Origin: Kuafuiihalomonas sp050331295
GTDB lineage: Bacteria > Myxococcota > Kuafuiibacteriia > Kuafuiibacteriales > Kuafuiibacteriaceae
Reading direction: 5' to 3'
DNA: 64,000 nucleotides
Assembly: GCA_050331295.1 (NCBI GenBank)
Contig: JBHJGZ010000006.1
Span: 1-64,000 of the forward strand
The notes under the pieces are model-generated. The model saw only the letters and a program-made list of their open reading frames with translations. It had not been told where the DNA came from and did not search any database. Position numbers and translations under genes: made by a program. The stretch's first letter is position 1; each line of letters starts with the position of its first letter. Shown here piece after piece: positions 51,763 through 60,147 of this stretch.

Positions 51763-53178
51763 ATGACAGCGACCCTCTCCCACAATCATCCCAGCTACGT
51801 GAGCGATCGCCCTGCCAAAGTATTGGTGGTGGACGACGAACACCTCATTCGATGGTCGCTGCGCCAGCGCCTGGAGGACGAGGGTTTCGAGATCGTCGAA
51901 GCCGCTCATGGTCAGGAAGCCTTGGACCACTTTGCCCAGGGTTGTGACCTGGTGCTTCTCGATTGGCTCTTACCCGACATCAACGGACAGGACGTCCTGC
52001 GCCAGATGCGCGCCATCGACCCAGCCACGCCGGTGATCATGCTGACCGCCCACTCCAGCGTCCAGCACGCCGTCGACATGATGAAGGACGGCGCCTACCA
52101 CTACGCCGGCAAGCCCTTCGATCTCGATGAGGTCGTGGAGACGGTGCAGCGGGCGCTGGAGACTACACGTCTGCGACGGGAACTCCGGCACTTGAGTCGC
52201 GACGATTCCGACAGCCCCATCATCGGGGAGTCGGCCGCCATCTCGGAGGTGCGGGAGCTGCTCGACCGGATCGCTGCAAGCCCCAGTTCGACCGTGCTCA
52301 TGACCGGCGAGAGCGGGAGCGGCAAGGGCCTCGCCGCCCGGGCCATCCACAAGAACAGCGACCGGTCCCAAGGCCCCTTCCTCAGCGTGGCCTGCTCCGC
52401 GCTTCCTCCCCATTTGCTGGAAAGCGAGATCTTTGGGCACGTCCCGGGAGCGTTCATCGAAGCTTCCGGACCCAAGCAGGGCCTGCTCGAACGGTGCCAG
52501 GGGGGGACCTTGTTTCTGGATGAAGTCTCCGAGCTGGACCTTTCGGTGCAGGCGAAGTTGCTTCGTTTCCTCGAGGAAAAGACCTTCCGGCGAATGGGAA
52601 GCTCGGAGGACCTCCGGGCCGACGTCCGGATCATCGCCTCGACCACCAAAGATCTCCGGAGCATGGTGGACGCCGGACGTTTCCGAGAACCTCTGTTCTT
52701 TCGCCTGGCGGTATTGACGGTCCGGCTTCCTGCGCTGCGGGAGCGGAAGGGCGACGTCCGAATCTTGCTCCACTACTTCATCGACCACTTCAATCAGGAA
52801 TTCGGAAAGAAGGTCGAAGGCGTCACCGAGGAAGCGATGCGCCGTCTGGAAGATCATGCCTGGCCGGGCAACGTGCGAGAGCTCCGGAACAGCGTCGAGC
52901 GCGCGGTGCTTCTGAGCAACCGTCCGCGGTTGGACCTGGATGCGTTCGAGCTCTCCGAAGCGCCGGTCGAAACCTCGGGGAGCTACAACCTCCCTCCCCA
53001 GGGCATCGACATCCAAGACCTGGAGCGCCGTCTCTTGATCCAAGCGCTCGAGCGCGCCAACGGTAACCGCACGCGCGCGGGCGCGCTGTTGGGGATGAAC
53101 CGAGACCAGGTGCGCTACCGCATCGAAAAGTTCAACCTCGAAGACCAGGACCCGAAGCGCCGCGCTCTCGAGTCCTGA
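51763..53178 (+). CDS. NtrC-family response regulator with altered GAFTGA loop
   Basis: A 471-residue regulator with receiver, AAA+ and Fis-type HTH domains. The receiver (residues 18-135) has VVDDE, phospho-acceptor D67 in LVLLDWLLPD and the Lys in YAGKPFD. The AAA+ domain (about 150-390) has Walker A GESGSGKG (usually GESGTGKE) and Walker B GGTLFLDEVSEL. The sigma54-contact loop at residues 229-234 reads GAFIEA instead of GAFTGA. The C-terminal NRTRAGALLGMNRDQVRYRIEKF is a Fis-like HTH. The loop change suggests it does not remodel sigma54 in the usual way. ATG 51763. Followed by its probable kinase. Confidence 0.92.
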   Translation: MTATLSHNHPSYVSDRPAKVLVVDDEHLIRWSLRQRLEDEGFEIVEAAHGQEALDHFAQGCDLVLLDWLLPDINGQDVLRQMRAIDPATPVIMLTAHSSVQHAVDMMKDGAYHYAGKPFDLDEVVETVQRALETTRLRRELRHLSRDDSDSPIIGESAAISEVRELLDRIAASPSSTVLMTGESGSGKGLAARAIHKNSDRSQGPFLSVACSALPPHLLESEIFGHVPGAFIEASGPKQGLLERCQGGTLFLDEVSELDLSVQAKLLRFLEEKTFRRMGSSEDLRADVRIIASTTKDLRSMVDAGRFREPLFFRLAVLTVRLPALRERKGDVRILLHYFIDHFNQEFGKKVEGVTEEAMRRLEDHAWPGNVRELRNSVERAVLLSNRPRLDLDAFELSEAPVETSGSYNLPPQGIDIQDLERRLLIQALERANGNRTRAGALLGMNRDQVRYRIEKFNLEDQDPKRRALES

Positions 53179-53336
53179 GGCGGGTCGCTCGACGCCAGGG
53201 CCGTCGCCCGCCCTGCAACCGGTCTGAACCAAGATTCGCGACGCCGGATGTCGGCCTCGGTTGACGACGTCGCGACGCTCGGGTCACGAGGCTTGAGGCT
53301 TGGAGCCGTGCAAGCCGCGAGGGAACAATCGTAGAC

Positions 53337-54674
53337 ATGGTATTCCCGTGTCGTGAGTTGCTTGCGCAACTGCGCCTGCCGAGCGCGACCGTGGGTCAGG
53401 ACCATCGCGTTCGTTGGGTGAGCACTGAGCTCGACTCCTTGTGGCCTCGTCATCCCTTCGTGCTGGGTCAACCGATACAAGACCTGGGACCGGAGTTCTT
53501 CGAACTTTCGGAGGCCATCCAAAGATGTTTCGAAGACGGCGATCCACGCGAACTGCTGCTGGAGCAACACGGCATTCGGTTGGCACGCATGCCCACGGAA
53601 AATGCAGTGGTGATTTTGGTCCAGACCGCCAGCGGAGAACTCCGATGGGTGCTGGAGGCCCTGGAATCGGCTCCCTTCGGCGTGATGGTCTCCAACCTGG
53701 ATGACCAACCATTGGCCACCAATCTTTGGGTCCAACGTTTGTTGGAAAGCTCCGGCATTCGTGTGCCCCAGAGCCTGGGCCGGAGCCTCGGCGGCTCCCG
53801 CGAGACGGCGATGCTCCTCCGGGGCGACGACGGCAGCCGACTCGAATGCGTCGGCCAAGGTGAGGCCCGTCGTTGGCTTCGGATCCGGTCCTGGCTCCTC
53901 AAGAGTCGTTCCGACGGCGAGCCGACCGCGGTAGCGCGCCTTCTCGCCGACGAAACCATGGACGTTCAGAAGGCCCGCCAAAAGGAGCATCTCGGCGCCC
54001 TCGCCCGACTCGGCGAAATGGCCGCGGTGGTCGCGCATGAAGTAAAAAATCCCCTGGCCGGCGTGACGGGCGCCCTGCGGATCCTGAGCGACCGATTCTC
54101 TGGCGATTCCGCCGAACACCGGATCATCAAGGAAATGATGGAGCGGCTTCGGTCCTTGGACAACACCATCGATGAACTGGTGTTGTTCGCTCGGCCGATC
54201 CATCCCCGCCCCGAGCGAGCTCAGCTGATGGACGTGCTTCGACTGTCCGCGTCCGACGTGCTTCAAAAGCCCGAGCTGCAGGACGTTCGGATCGACATTC
54301 AGGGACCTGCGTTGACCATCACCGGAGATGCCGAGCTGCTAAGGCACTGCTTTCGCAACATCATGAACAACGGTGCCCAAGCGATGCATGGCGGGGGCGA
54401 AATCCAAGTTCGCGTGTTTGCCCGAGACTCCGAAGTCGAAGTCGAAGTCAGTGATGATGGCCCCGGCGTTCCGCTCCAGATGGAGCAAAAGGTGTTCGAG
54501 CCTTTCTTCACCACCCGTAATCGCGGAACCGGCCTCGGCCTCCCGGTGGCGCAGCGCATCGCGCAAAGCCACGGAGGCAACGTCGAATATCGTCCGCACC
54601 CGGGGCGCGGCGCGACGTTCGTCGTCTCTTTGAACGCCCAGGTCATGCCGGATGAAGAGCCTTCGTTTCGATGA
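53337..54674 (+). CDS. NtrB-like sensor histidine kinase
   Basis: A 445-residue cytoplasmic kinase without membrane helices. The N-terminal half contains a PAS-like sensing domain (LRWVLEALESAPFGVMVSNLDD, an apparent start of a PAS core). The H box is VVAHEVKNPLAGVTGAL with H234. The ATPase part has FRNIMNNGAQAM (N box), VSDDGPGVP (G1), EPFFTTRNRGTGLGLPVAQRI (F and G2). It should phosphorylate the regulator encoded 158 bp upstream. ATG 53337. Confidence 0.92.
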   Translation: MVFPCRELLAQLRLPSATVGQDHRVRWVSTELDSLWPRHPFVLGQPIQDLGPEFFELSEAIQRCFEDGDPRELLLEQHGIRLARMPTENAVVILVQTASGELRWVLEALESAPFGVMVSNLDDQPLATNLWVQRLLESSGIRVPQSLGRSLGGSRETAMLLRGDDGSRLECVGQGEARRWLRIRSWLLKSRSDGEPTAVARLLADETMDVQKARQKEHLGALARLGEMAAVVAHEVKNPLAGVTGALRILSDRFSGDSAEHRIIKEMMERLRSLDNTIDELVLFARPIHPRPERAQLMDVLRLSASDVLQKPELQDVRIDIQGPALTITGDAELLRHCFRNIMNNGAQAMHGGGEIQVRVFARDSEVEVEVSDDGPGVPLQMEQKVFEPFFTTRNRGTGLGLPVAQRIAQSHGGNVEYRPHPGRGATFVVSLNAQVMPDEEPSFR

Positions 54675-54679
54675 CCCAG

Positions 54680-55576
54680 TCATGCGGCTCGGCTGAGCCG
54701 CTTCACCATCTCTTCCAGGTCGACCCAGTTTCGCAACATGGCCCGTGGGCTGTCGGGGTCGAAGGTGAAGATGCCGGGCGGTTCGTCCACCATCGGCCGG
54801 TCCGACACCCACACCATGGCCTCGGCTCCGCTCATCTCCATCGCCCAGCGCTGCTCATCCGTCGCACCCACGTAGATGCATTCGGCCGACGTCCCTGCCA
54901 CCAAAAAGGCAGCCGCCAAGGCTTCCGCCTCCTTCGGCCGAATGGGAGAGGTCCCCACCAGCACCCGAGCTCGATTCGAGGCTCGAAAGTCCGCTACCGG
55001 AACCGACGGTGAACCCAGCACGGACCGCCCGGTCTGAACCGATGGAACGACGCATTGGACCAGCGCATGAAGATGGTGCAAGAAGACCTGCTGCTGAGAC
55101 GCCCCGACCGCCGATGTCCACTTCCGTTTCACATCGGCCATGACGTGCACCAAGACCTCTTCCACGAAGAATCGGCGCTCCAGGACCGCCGCCGCTTGTC
55201 GCAGAATGTCGAAGCCCTCACGGGTATCGAAGCGGGCCAAGCTTCCGATGTACGCATCGCAGAGCTGATGGACTTCCTCCGGCTGCCGTGCAGCGAGATT
55301 CACCAGCACGTCGATGCCAGGCCGGTCGGAAGCCACCAACTCGTCCAACGCCGCGTCGGACAGCGACGCGATCGAACCGATGCTGTGGCCTCGACGCGTG
55401 GCTTCCCGGAGGAGCAGGAGACGGCGGAGTTGAGCAGAAGAATAGCGCCGGGTGTTGCCGCCGGTACGAGCCGGCTTGACGGCGGCGTATCGACGCTCCC
55501 ATGCGCGGACCGTATCGGCCGAGAGGCCCGTCAACAGGGTGACCAAACGCATGGGGTGAAGCCGGTCAGAGGGCAT
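54680..55576 (-). CDS. MerR-type regulator, CarA/CarH-like with degenerate cobalamin domain
   Basis: A 298-residue regulator. The MerR helix-turn-helix is at the N terminus (LVTLLTGLSADTVRAWERRY, then NTRRYSSAQLRRLLLL). A helical bundle and a Rossmann-like C-terminal half match the CarA/CarH/LitR architecture of light-dependent carotenoid regulators. In CarH a W-x11-EH helix and an ExHExG loop bind B12. Here the Trp remains (KRKWTSAV) but the Glu-His pair reads Gln-Val, and the loop reads RPKEAE with Lys where His is expected. So B12 sensing is probably lost. It overlaps the end of the hydrolase gene by 11 bp if ATG 55576 is used; ATG 55552 avoids this. Confidence 0.85.
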   Translation of the reverse strand: MPSDRLHPMRLVTLLTGLSADTVRAWERRYAAVKPARTGGNTRRYSSAQLRRLLLLREATRRGHSIGSIASLSDAALDELVASDRPGIDVLVNLAARQPEEVHQLCDAYIGSLARFDTREGFDILRQAAAVLERRFFVEEVLVHVMADVKRKWTSAVGASQQQVFLHHLHALVQCVVPSVQTGRSVLGSPSVPVADFRASNRARVLVGTSPIRPKEAEALAAAFLVAGTSAECIYVGATDEQRWAMEMSGAEAMVWVSDRPMVDEPPGIFTFDPDSPRAMLRNWVDLEEMVKRLSRAA

Positions 55577-56378
55577 GATGTTCCCTGCGGCGGAACACGA
55601 TATCAGCCACCGCCTCGGGTGCCTCGAACACGGGGATGTGTCCGGCGCCCGCGATTTCGAAGGCGACCAATCCCGGCCAGACCTTCCGCCACATCTCGAC
55701 CGACCGACGAACCGCCCCGAAGGTGCGACGGCCGAAAATGATGTCGACTCGCCCCTCGAAGCACCCGTACCGGTGCAGGCTCTCTTCACCGCGACCGATC
55801 ATCCATCGAAGATAACGAAGATTGGCGTCGTGTCGGGTCTCACGAAATCCTTCGACCAAGTCGGTGTCGCCTTCGCGATGCCTCACCAGACCTTGGTTCG
55901 TCAGATGCCGACCCAACGGATTCATGAAGACCATTGCGTACAAGAGCGGTCCCAGAAGCGGGAGCGCAAAGATCCGAAAGTACCAAGGCGCATACGCGAA
56001 AGGGTCGATGAGCACGACCCGTTCCACCGGCAGCTTTTTCTCGAGCAACAGCTCCAAGGCCACGACCGCCCCACCGCAACTCCCGACCAAAGTGAAGGTC
56101 TCCGCCTCGAGCGTGGAGAGGGCGAGGTGGACCGGCTCCACGAACGGTTCGTGGGCTCGGCCCACCGCCGAGGCGCACTCGGCATCCTTCGCGCCGAAAC
56201 CGGGAAGGTCGAAGGTGATCAGAGAAGCATCCGCCGGGAGGTGAGCGAGGAGGGGGTCGAACGAATTTCGTGACCCGCTCCAGCCGTGGATGCCGACGAA
56301 CAGGTGGCTTCCGGTCCCGTGGCGTACGAGATGGATCGGGCTCGGTCCGGGGGCCACGGTGGCCACCGACGCGCTCAT
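55566..56378 (-). CDS. alpha/beta-hydrolase-fold protein with Cys nucleophile position
   Basis: A 270-residue protein of the alpha/beta-hydrolase fold. GIHGWSGSRNSFDPLL forms the oxyanion region and GAGHIPVFEAPEAVAD contains the expected catalytic His. The nucleophile elbow reads GSCGG, with C101 in place of Ser, and no acidic residue follows strand 6 (IIFGRRTFG). The enzyme may be inactive, a Cys-dependent hydrolase like dienelactone hydrolase, or an acyltransferase. It overlaps crtB as ATGA and sits inside the carotenoid operon, so a role in carotenoid modification is inferred. Confidence 0.8.
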   Translation of the reverse strand: MSASVATVAPGPSPIHLVRHGTGSHLFVGIHGWSGSRNSFDPLLAHLPADASLITFDLPGFGAKDAECASAVGRAHEPFVEPVHLALSTLEAETFTLVGSCGGAVVALELLLEKKLPVERVVLIDPFAYAPWYFRIFALPLLGPLLYAMVFMNPLGRHLTNQGLVRHREGDTDLVEGFRETRHDANLRYLRWMIGRGEESLHRYGCFEGRVDIIFGRRTFGAVRRSVEMWRKVWPGLVAFEIAGAGHIPVFEAPEAVADIVFRRREHHAL

Positions 56379-57361
56379 GCCGGCTCGCTTTCCGCCTGGG
56401 GCGTCAAGGCGCGAGGCAACGCAGCGTCCTCGTCGCTCAGCAGGTCTTCCAGGTCCCGATGAAGCTCGGTTTCGTGCCGGGGCAGAAGCCAGAGGCCCAT
56501 CACGCGCGGGTCGACACTGGCCAACAGGGCTCCGAAGGCAATCCTGAGCTTTGCCGAACCCGTCACGAACGTGCGCCCGGACCACGGATTTCCGCCATGC
56601 ATGCGGCAAAGCTTCCGGCCGATCTCCCGGTATACCGACGACGCCACGACGATGGCCAGACGCGCTCGCAGCGGGATGAATCGAACACCCCTTCGTGCGC
56701 TTCGATAGTAGCGATCGGCCATTTCGAGCAGCGCGACCACCGTGCGCGCCAGTCGAATCTGCTGGTCTTCGGAAAGCTTCGAGTCGAGCAAGGCCTCCTG
56801 CCGAAGTCCTGCCTCCTGCAGGCGTTCCCGTGGAAGATAAATGCGGCCGCGCTCGGCATCTTCCCGGACATCGCGCGCGATGTTCGTCAGTTGCATCGCG
56901 ATCCCGAGATCCACCGCGAACGGTGCCGCTCTCCTTGACCGAACCCCGAGCACACCGCACATGAGGAGCCCGACCGTTCCCGCCACCCGATAGCAATAAC
57001 GAAACAACTCGCGGTCGTTCCGGAGGCGTACGTTCCCGAGGTCGGAAAGCGCCCCGTCGATCAGGTGGAGCGCCGGCCGTAGCCCGATCTGGCGACGGTG
57101 AGCGACGTCGAGGAAGTCCCCGACGAGTCCGCTCGGAGGGCGCAGCCCTCGCAGTTCTTGTTGCAAACGGGCGAGCTCGTTGCGCGCATCATCCGGGTCG
57201 TCGCCCTCGTCGGCGATATCGTCCACCGTGCGGCAGAAGGTGTAGACGGCGGCCGCGTCGTCTCTCCGAGCTGCGGGGAGGAAGCGCGATGCGAAATCGA
57301 ACGACTTCGAACCCCGGGCCAGAACCGCCCGATAGTGGGAGGTCTGGTCGGACGGGTTCAT
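56375..57361 (-). CDS. crtB: phytoene synthase
   Basis: A 328-residue prenyltransferase condensing two geranylgeranyl diphosphates into phytoene. Asp-rich motifs are TVDDIADEGDD and NIARDVREDAERGRIYLP, both magnesium-binding, and FASRFLP near the N terminus is typical of squalene/phytoene synthases. ATG 57361 overlaps the crtI stop as ATGA. Confidence 0.95.
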   Translation of the reverse strand: MNPSDQTSHYRAVLARGSKSFDFASRFLPAARRDDAAAVYTFCRTVDDIADEGDDPDDARNELARLQQELRGLRPPSGLVGDFLDVAHRRQIGLRPALHLIDGALSDLGNVRLRNDRELFRYCYRVAGTVGLLMCGVLGVRSRRAAPFAVDLGIAMQLTNIARDVREDAERGRIYLPRERLQEAGLRQEALLDSKLSEDQQIRLARTVVALLEMADRYYRSARRGVRFIPLRARLAIVVASSVYREIGRKLCRMHGGNPWSGRTFVTGSAKLRIAFGALLASVDPRVMGLWLLPRHETELHRDLEDLLSDEDAALPRALTPQAESEPA

Positions 57362-58911
57362 CCCGCTGCTCGCTCTTTCACCGCATCTGGAGCAACCGCC
57401 CCCGGGACCGCCATCATGCTGGATGGGCCCGGGCGTGGGACCAGCTTCTCCATCACCTTGGCGGTGGAAATGACGCCCGGGATACCGGCACCAGGGTGGG
57501 TGGATGCGCCCACGAAATACAGCCCTCCCACGTCCTCGGAGCGGTTGTGGTAGCGAAACCAAGCCGATTGGGTGAGGAGCGGCTCCAGCCCGAAAGCAGC
57601 GCCATCCACCGAGCGCAGCTCTGTTTCGAAGTACTCCGGCGTGACGAATCTATGGGTCACGAGGTGCTCGCGAAGCCCGGGAACCCCTCGGCGCTCCAGC
57701 TCTTCGAACACCCGCTCCAGGTAACGCGGACCTTCAGCACTCCAGTCGATGCCACTCTTTTGGTTCGGAACCGGGGAGAGGACATAGAAGTTTTCGCAGC
57801 CCCCGGGCGCCACCGACGGATCGGTGCGGGTCGGGGCGTGCAGGTAGAGCGAGAAGTCGTCGGCGAGCACCCGCCGGTCGAAGATGTCCTTGAGGAGGCT
57901 TTCGTAGCGCGGTCCCAACACGATGGTGTGGTGGGCAAGATCCTCGTAGGTCCGGTCCGTCCCGAAATATGCCACGAACAAAGACATGCTCTGTCGCCTT
58001 CGTCCCACCGCTCGGTCGGTGTGCTTGCGGCGATGTTCGGGGTCGATGAGGCGGGTGTAGACGAACGAGGGGTCGGCGTTCGACACGACGAAGCGACACG
58101 GAATGCGCTCCCCGCTGGCTAGGCGCACCGCCTTTGCCTCTCCGTTTTCCACTTCGATATTTTCGACCGGAGCGTTGTACCGGACCTCACCGCCGGCATC
58201 CTGAAAGACCTTCACCAACGCCTGAACCAACGCGGTGGTCCCGCCTCGGGCGAAGTGCACGCCCCAGGTTCGCTCGAGCCAGTGAATCAGCGTGTAGATG
58301 GAAGTAACTTTGAATGGATTGCCGCCCACCAGCAGAGGCTGAAACGTCAGCACCTGTCGGAGCCGTTCGTCTTCGATGTAGCGAGCGACGAACGAATACA
58401 CCGACCGGTAGCTGCCCAGGCGAAGGAGATCCGGTATCACCTTCAGCATGTCCACGAGGCGGTCGAAGGGGACGTCGCTGAGCTGAAGGTAGCCGATGTC
58501 GAAGATCTTGCGGATTTCTTTCACCAGCCGCTGATAGTTGTCCACGTCCTTCGGGTTGAACGAACGAATGCCTTCCATCAGGCGGTCTTCGTCTCCCACG
58601 TAGTCGAACTTGGAGCCGTCGTGGAAATCGATCCGATAGAAAGGGTCGACCGGCAGCAGGTCCACGTAGTCCGACCGACTTCGGCCCACCGCCTCAAACA
58701 GTTCATCGATGAGATAGGGGGCAGTGATGACGGTGGGTCCAGCGTCGAAGATGAAACCGTCGTCCTTGAATACACCGGCCCGTCCGCCCGGCTGGTCGCG
58801 GGCCTCGAGCAGGGTGACCGGATGTCCCATTCCCCGGAGCCGAATGGCGGCCGCAAGGCCTCCGAAGCCCGAGCCGATGACGACGGCAGAAGATTGATGA
58901 TCGAAGTTCAT
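57358..58911 (-). CDS. crtI: phytoene desaturase
   Basis: A 517-residue FAD enzyme introducing double bonds into phytoene. The dinucleotide motif VIGSGFGGLAAAIRL sits at the N terminus, DQPGGRAGVF follows, and the C-terminal GLYFVGASTHPGAGIPGVISTA is the bacterial CrtI signature. Full family length. ATG 58911 overlaps the crtE stop as ATGA. Confidence 0.95.
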   Translation of the reverse strand: MNFDHQSSAVVIGSGFGGLAAAIRLRGMGHPVTLLEARDQPGGRAGVFKDDGFIFDAGPTVITAPYLIDELFEAVGRSRSDYVDLLPVDPFYRIDFHDGSKFDYVGDEDRLMEGIRSFNPKDVDNYQRLVKEIRKIFDIGYLQLSDVPFDRLVDMLKVIPDLLRLGSYRSVYSFVARYIEDERLRQVLTFQPLLVGGNPFKVTSIYTLIHWLERTWGVHFARGGTTALVQALVKVFQDAGGEVRYNAPVENIEVENGEAKAVRLASGERIPCRFVVSNADPSFVYTRLIDPEHRRKHTDRAVGRRRQSMSLFVAYFGTDRTYEDLAHHTIVLGPRYESLLKDIFDRRVLADDFSLYLHAPTRTDPSVAPGGCENFYVLSPVPNQKSGIDWSAEGPRYLERVFEELERRGVPGLREHLVTHRFVTPEYFETELRSVDGAAFGLEPLLTQSAWFRYHNRSEDVGGLYFVGASTHPGAGIPGVISTAKVMEKLVPRPGPSSMMAVPGAVAPDAVKERAAG

Positions 58912-59978
58912 GAGTTGGTCTCCAAGAGCCCTCGTACGGGCTGAAGCGAAAGCTGGATCAGTTTTTGAGCGACCCTGCGAAGCCGGGCCTCGGAGGCGAG
59001 CGCTTCGCTGGTTTCGATGGACTGCTGCAGTCCTTTTAGTTTTTCGAGCACCGCCGCGAGGGCTCCGGCTCGCTCGAATGCACGGGCCGCCTGGTCGATG
59101 TCCTGGGCGGTGGTCTCCTCCCGAGGCTTGCGCAAAATTCCGACCAACCAATTGCTGTCGTTGGGCCGAAGCCGAAGGTGTTCGACCACCAACGCGCTCA
59201 CGCGCCCCTCTCTCAAGTCGCCACCTCGTTCGCCTCGTCCTTTGTCCCCAAAGAGGTCCACGATGTCGTCCTGGATCTGAAACAAGAGCCCGAGGTCCAA
59301 GAAGGGTTCGGCCAGGCGCTCCGACTCCTCACAGCTTCGACCCGCGAGAAGCGCCGAACCATGGACCGGAAGCGCCATCAGCGCGCTGGTCTTGCCGCTT
59401 GCCGCGGCCGCATACGAATCCCAATCCCATTGCGCGCCGCTCAAGAGGCACATCTCCAGCGACTGGCCACGCACCGTTTCTTCGGCCCGGCGAGCGATGG
59501 CTCGGGCGAGATGCCAGCGGGTAGCGTCGGAAGCCTGCACCTGCTCCACCGCGATGAAGGGCAGCATCAACAGGAGGTCGCCGGCGTTGATGGCCTGGGC
59601 ATGTCCGTGTCGCATCCAAACCGTGAAGTGGCCCCTTCGCATCGGGTCCGAGTCCTGCAGGTCATCGTGAACCAGGGTCGCGTTGTGTAAGAGCTCGCAC
59701 GCAGCGCCCCACGCCGGGGCCGCTTCGTCGGGGCCGCCCAGGGCCTGGAGGCTTTCAATGGCCAGGCGAGCACGAAGACGTTTGCCGCCCGTGAACAAGT
59801 GCTCCTGCACGATGGCGCCGAGCCGCTCGAAGCGACGGCCCGCCGCCAGCTGAAGCATGATGGCCTTGACGGCTTCGAGCTGATCCTCGTGCGCCGGAGG
59901 TATCGATCGCGTCGCGGGCGCCGCATCGTCGTTGTCATCCAGGGAAAGTGCTCCTGGGGGCGTCCCGATCACGCGCAT
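58908..59978 (-). CDS. crtE: geranylgeranyl diphosphate synthase (polyprenyl synthetase)
   Basis: A 356-residue prenyltransferase making the C20 precursor. The first Asp-rich motif is LVHDDLQDSDPMRRG and the second is QIQDDIVDLFGD. GGKRLRARL near the start binds the diphosphate. Context with crtI and crtB supports GGPP as product. ATG 59978 is used; the sequence before it is out of character. First gene of the crtE-crtI-crtB-hydrolase-regulator run, all coupled by overlaps. Confidence 0.92.
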   Translation of the reverse strand: MRVIGTPPGALSLDDNDDAAPATRSIPPAHEDQLEAVKAIMLQLAAGRRFERLGAIVQEHLFTGGKRLRARLAIESLQALGGPDEAAPAWGAACELLHNATLVHDDLQDSDPMRRGHFTVWMRHGHAQAINAGDLLLMLPFIAVEQVQASDATRWHLARAIARRAEETVRGQSLEMCLLSGAQWDWDSYAAAASGKTSALMALPVHGSALLAGRSCEESERLAEPFLDLGLLFQIQDDIVDLFGDKGRGERGGDLREGRVSALVVEHLRLRPNDSNWLVGILRKPREETTAQDIDQAARAFERAGALAAVLEKLKGLQQSIETSEALASEARLRRVAQKLIQLSLQPVRGLLETNS

Positions 59979-60120
59979 CTTCCAGCCTCTCGAACTCCCC
60001 GGCGTGAAGGCGTGTCCGCCGCGACCGGGTGTCCAACGTTTGACGGCGCCGTCGCTACGTCCAATTGCGGCGTGCGTCGACTTTTTTGAGCATGATTCAT
60101 GGCAAATATCTCGACGGGTA

Positions 60121-60140
60121 TTGTTCAGCGTCCAGGACAA
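60121..60140. promoter_or_regulatory. candidate operator upstream of crtE
   Basis: The short gap between crtE and the cyclase gene is noticeably AT-richer than its surroundings. TTGTTC at 60121-60126 and GGACAA at 60135-60140 form an imperfect palindrome with an 8-base spacer. It would suit a dimeric regulator such as the MerR protein of this cluster. This is inference only. Confidence 0.25.
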
Positions 60141-60147
60141 ACACTGT

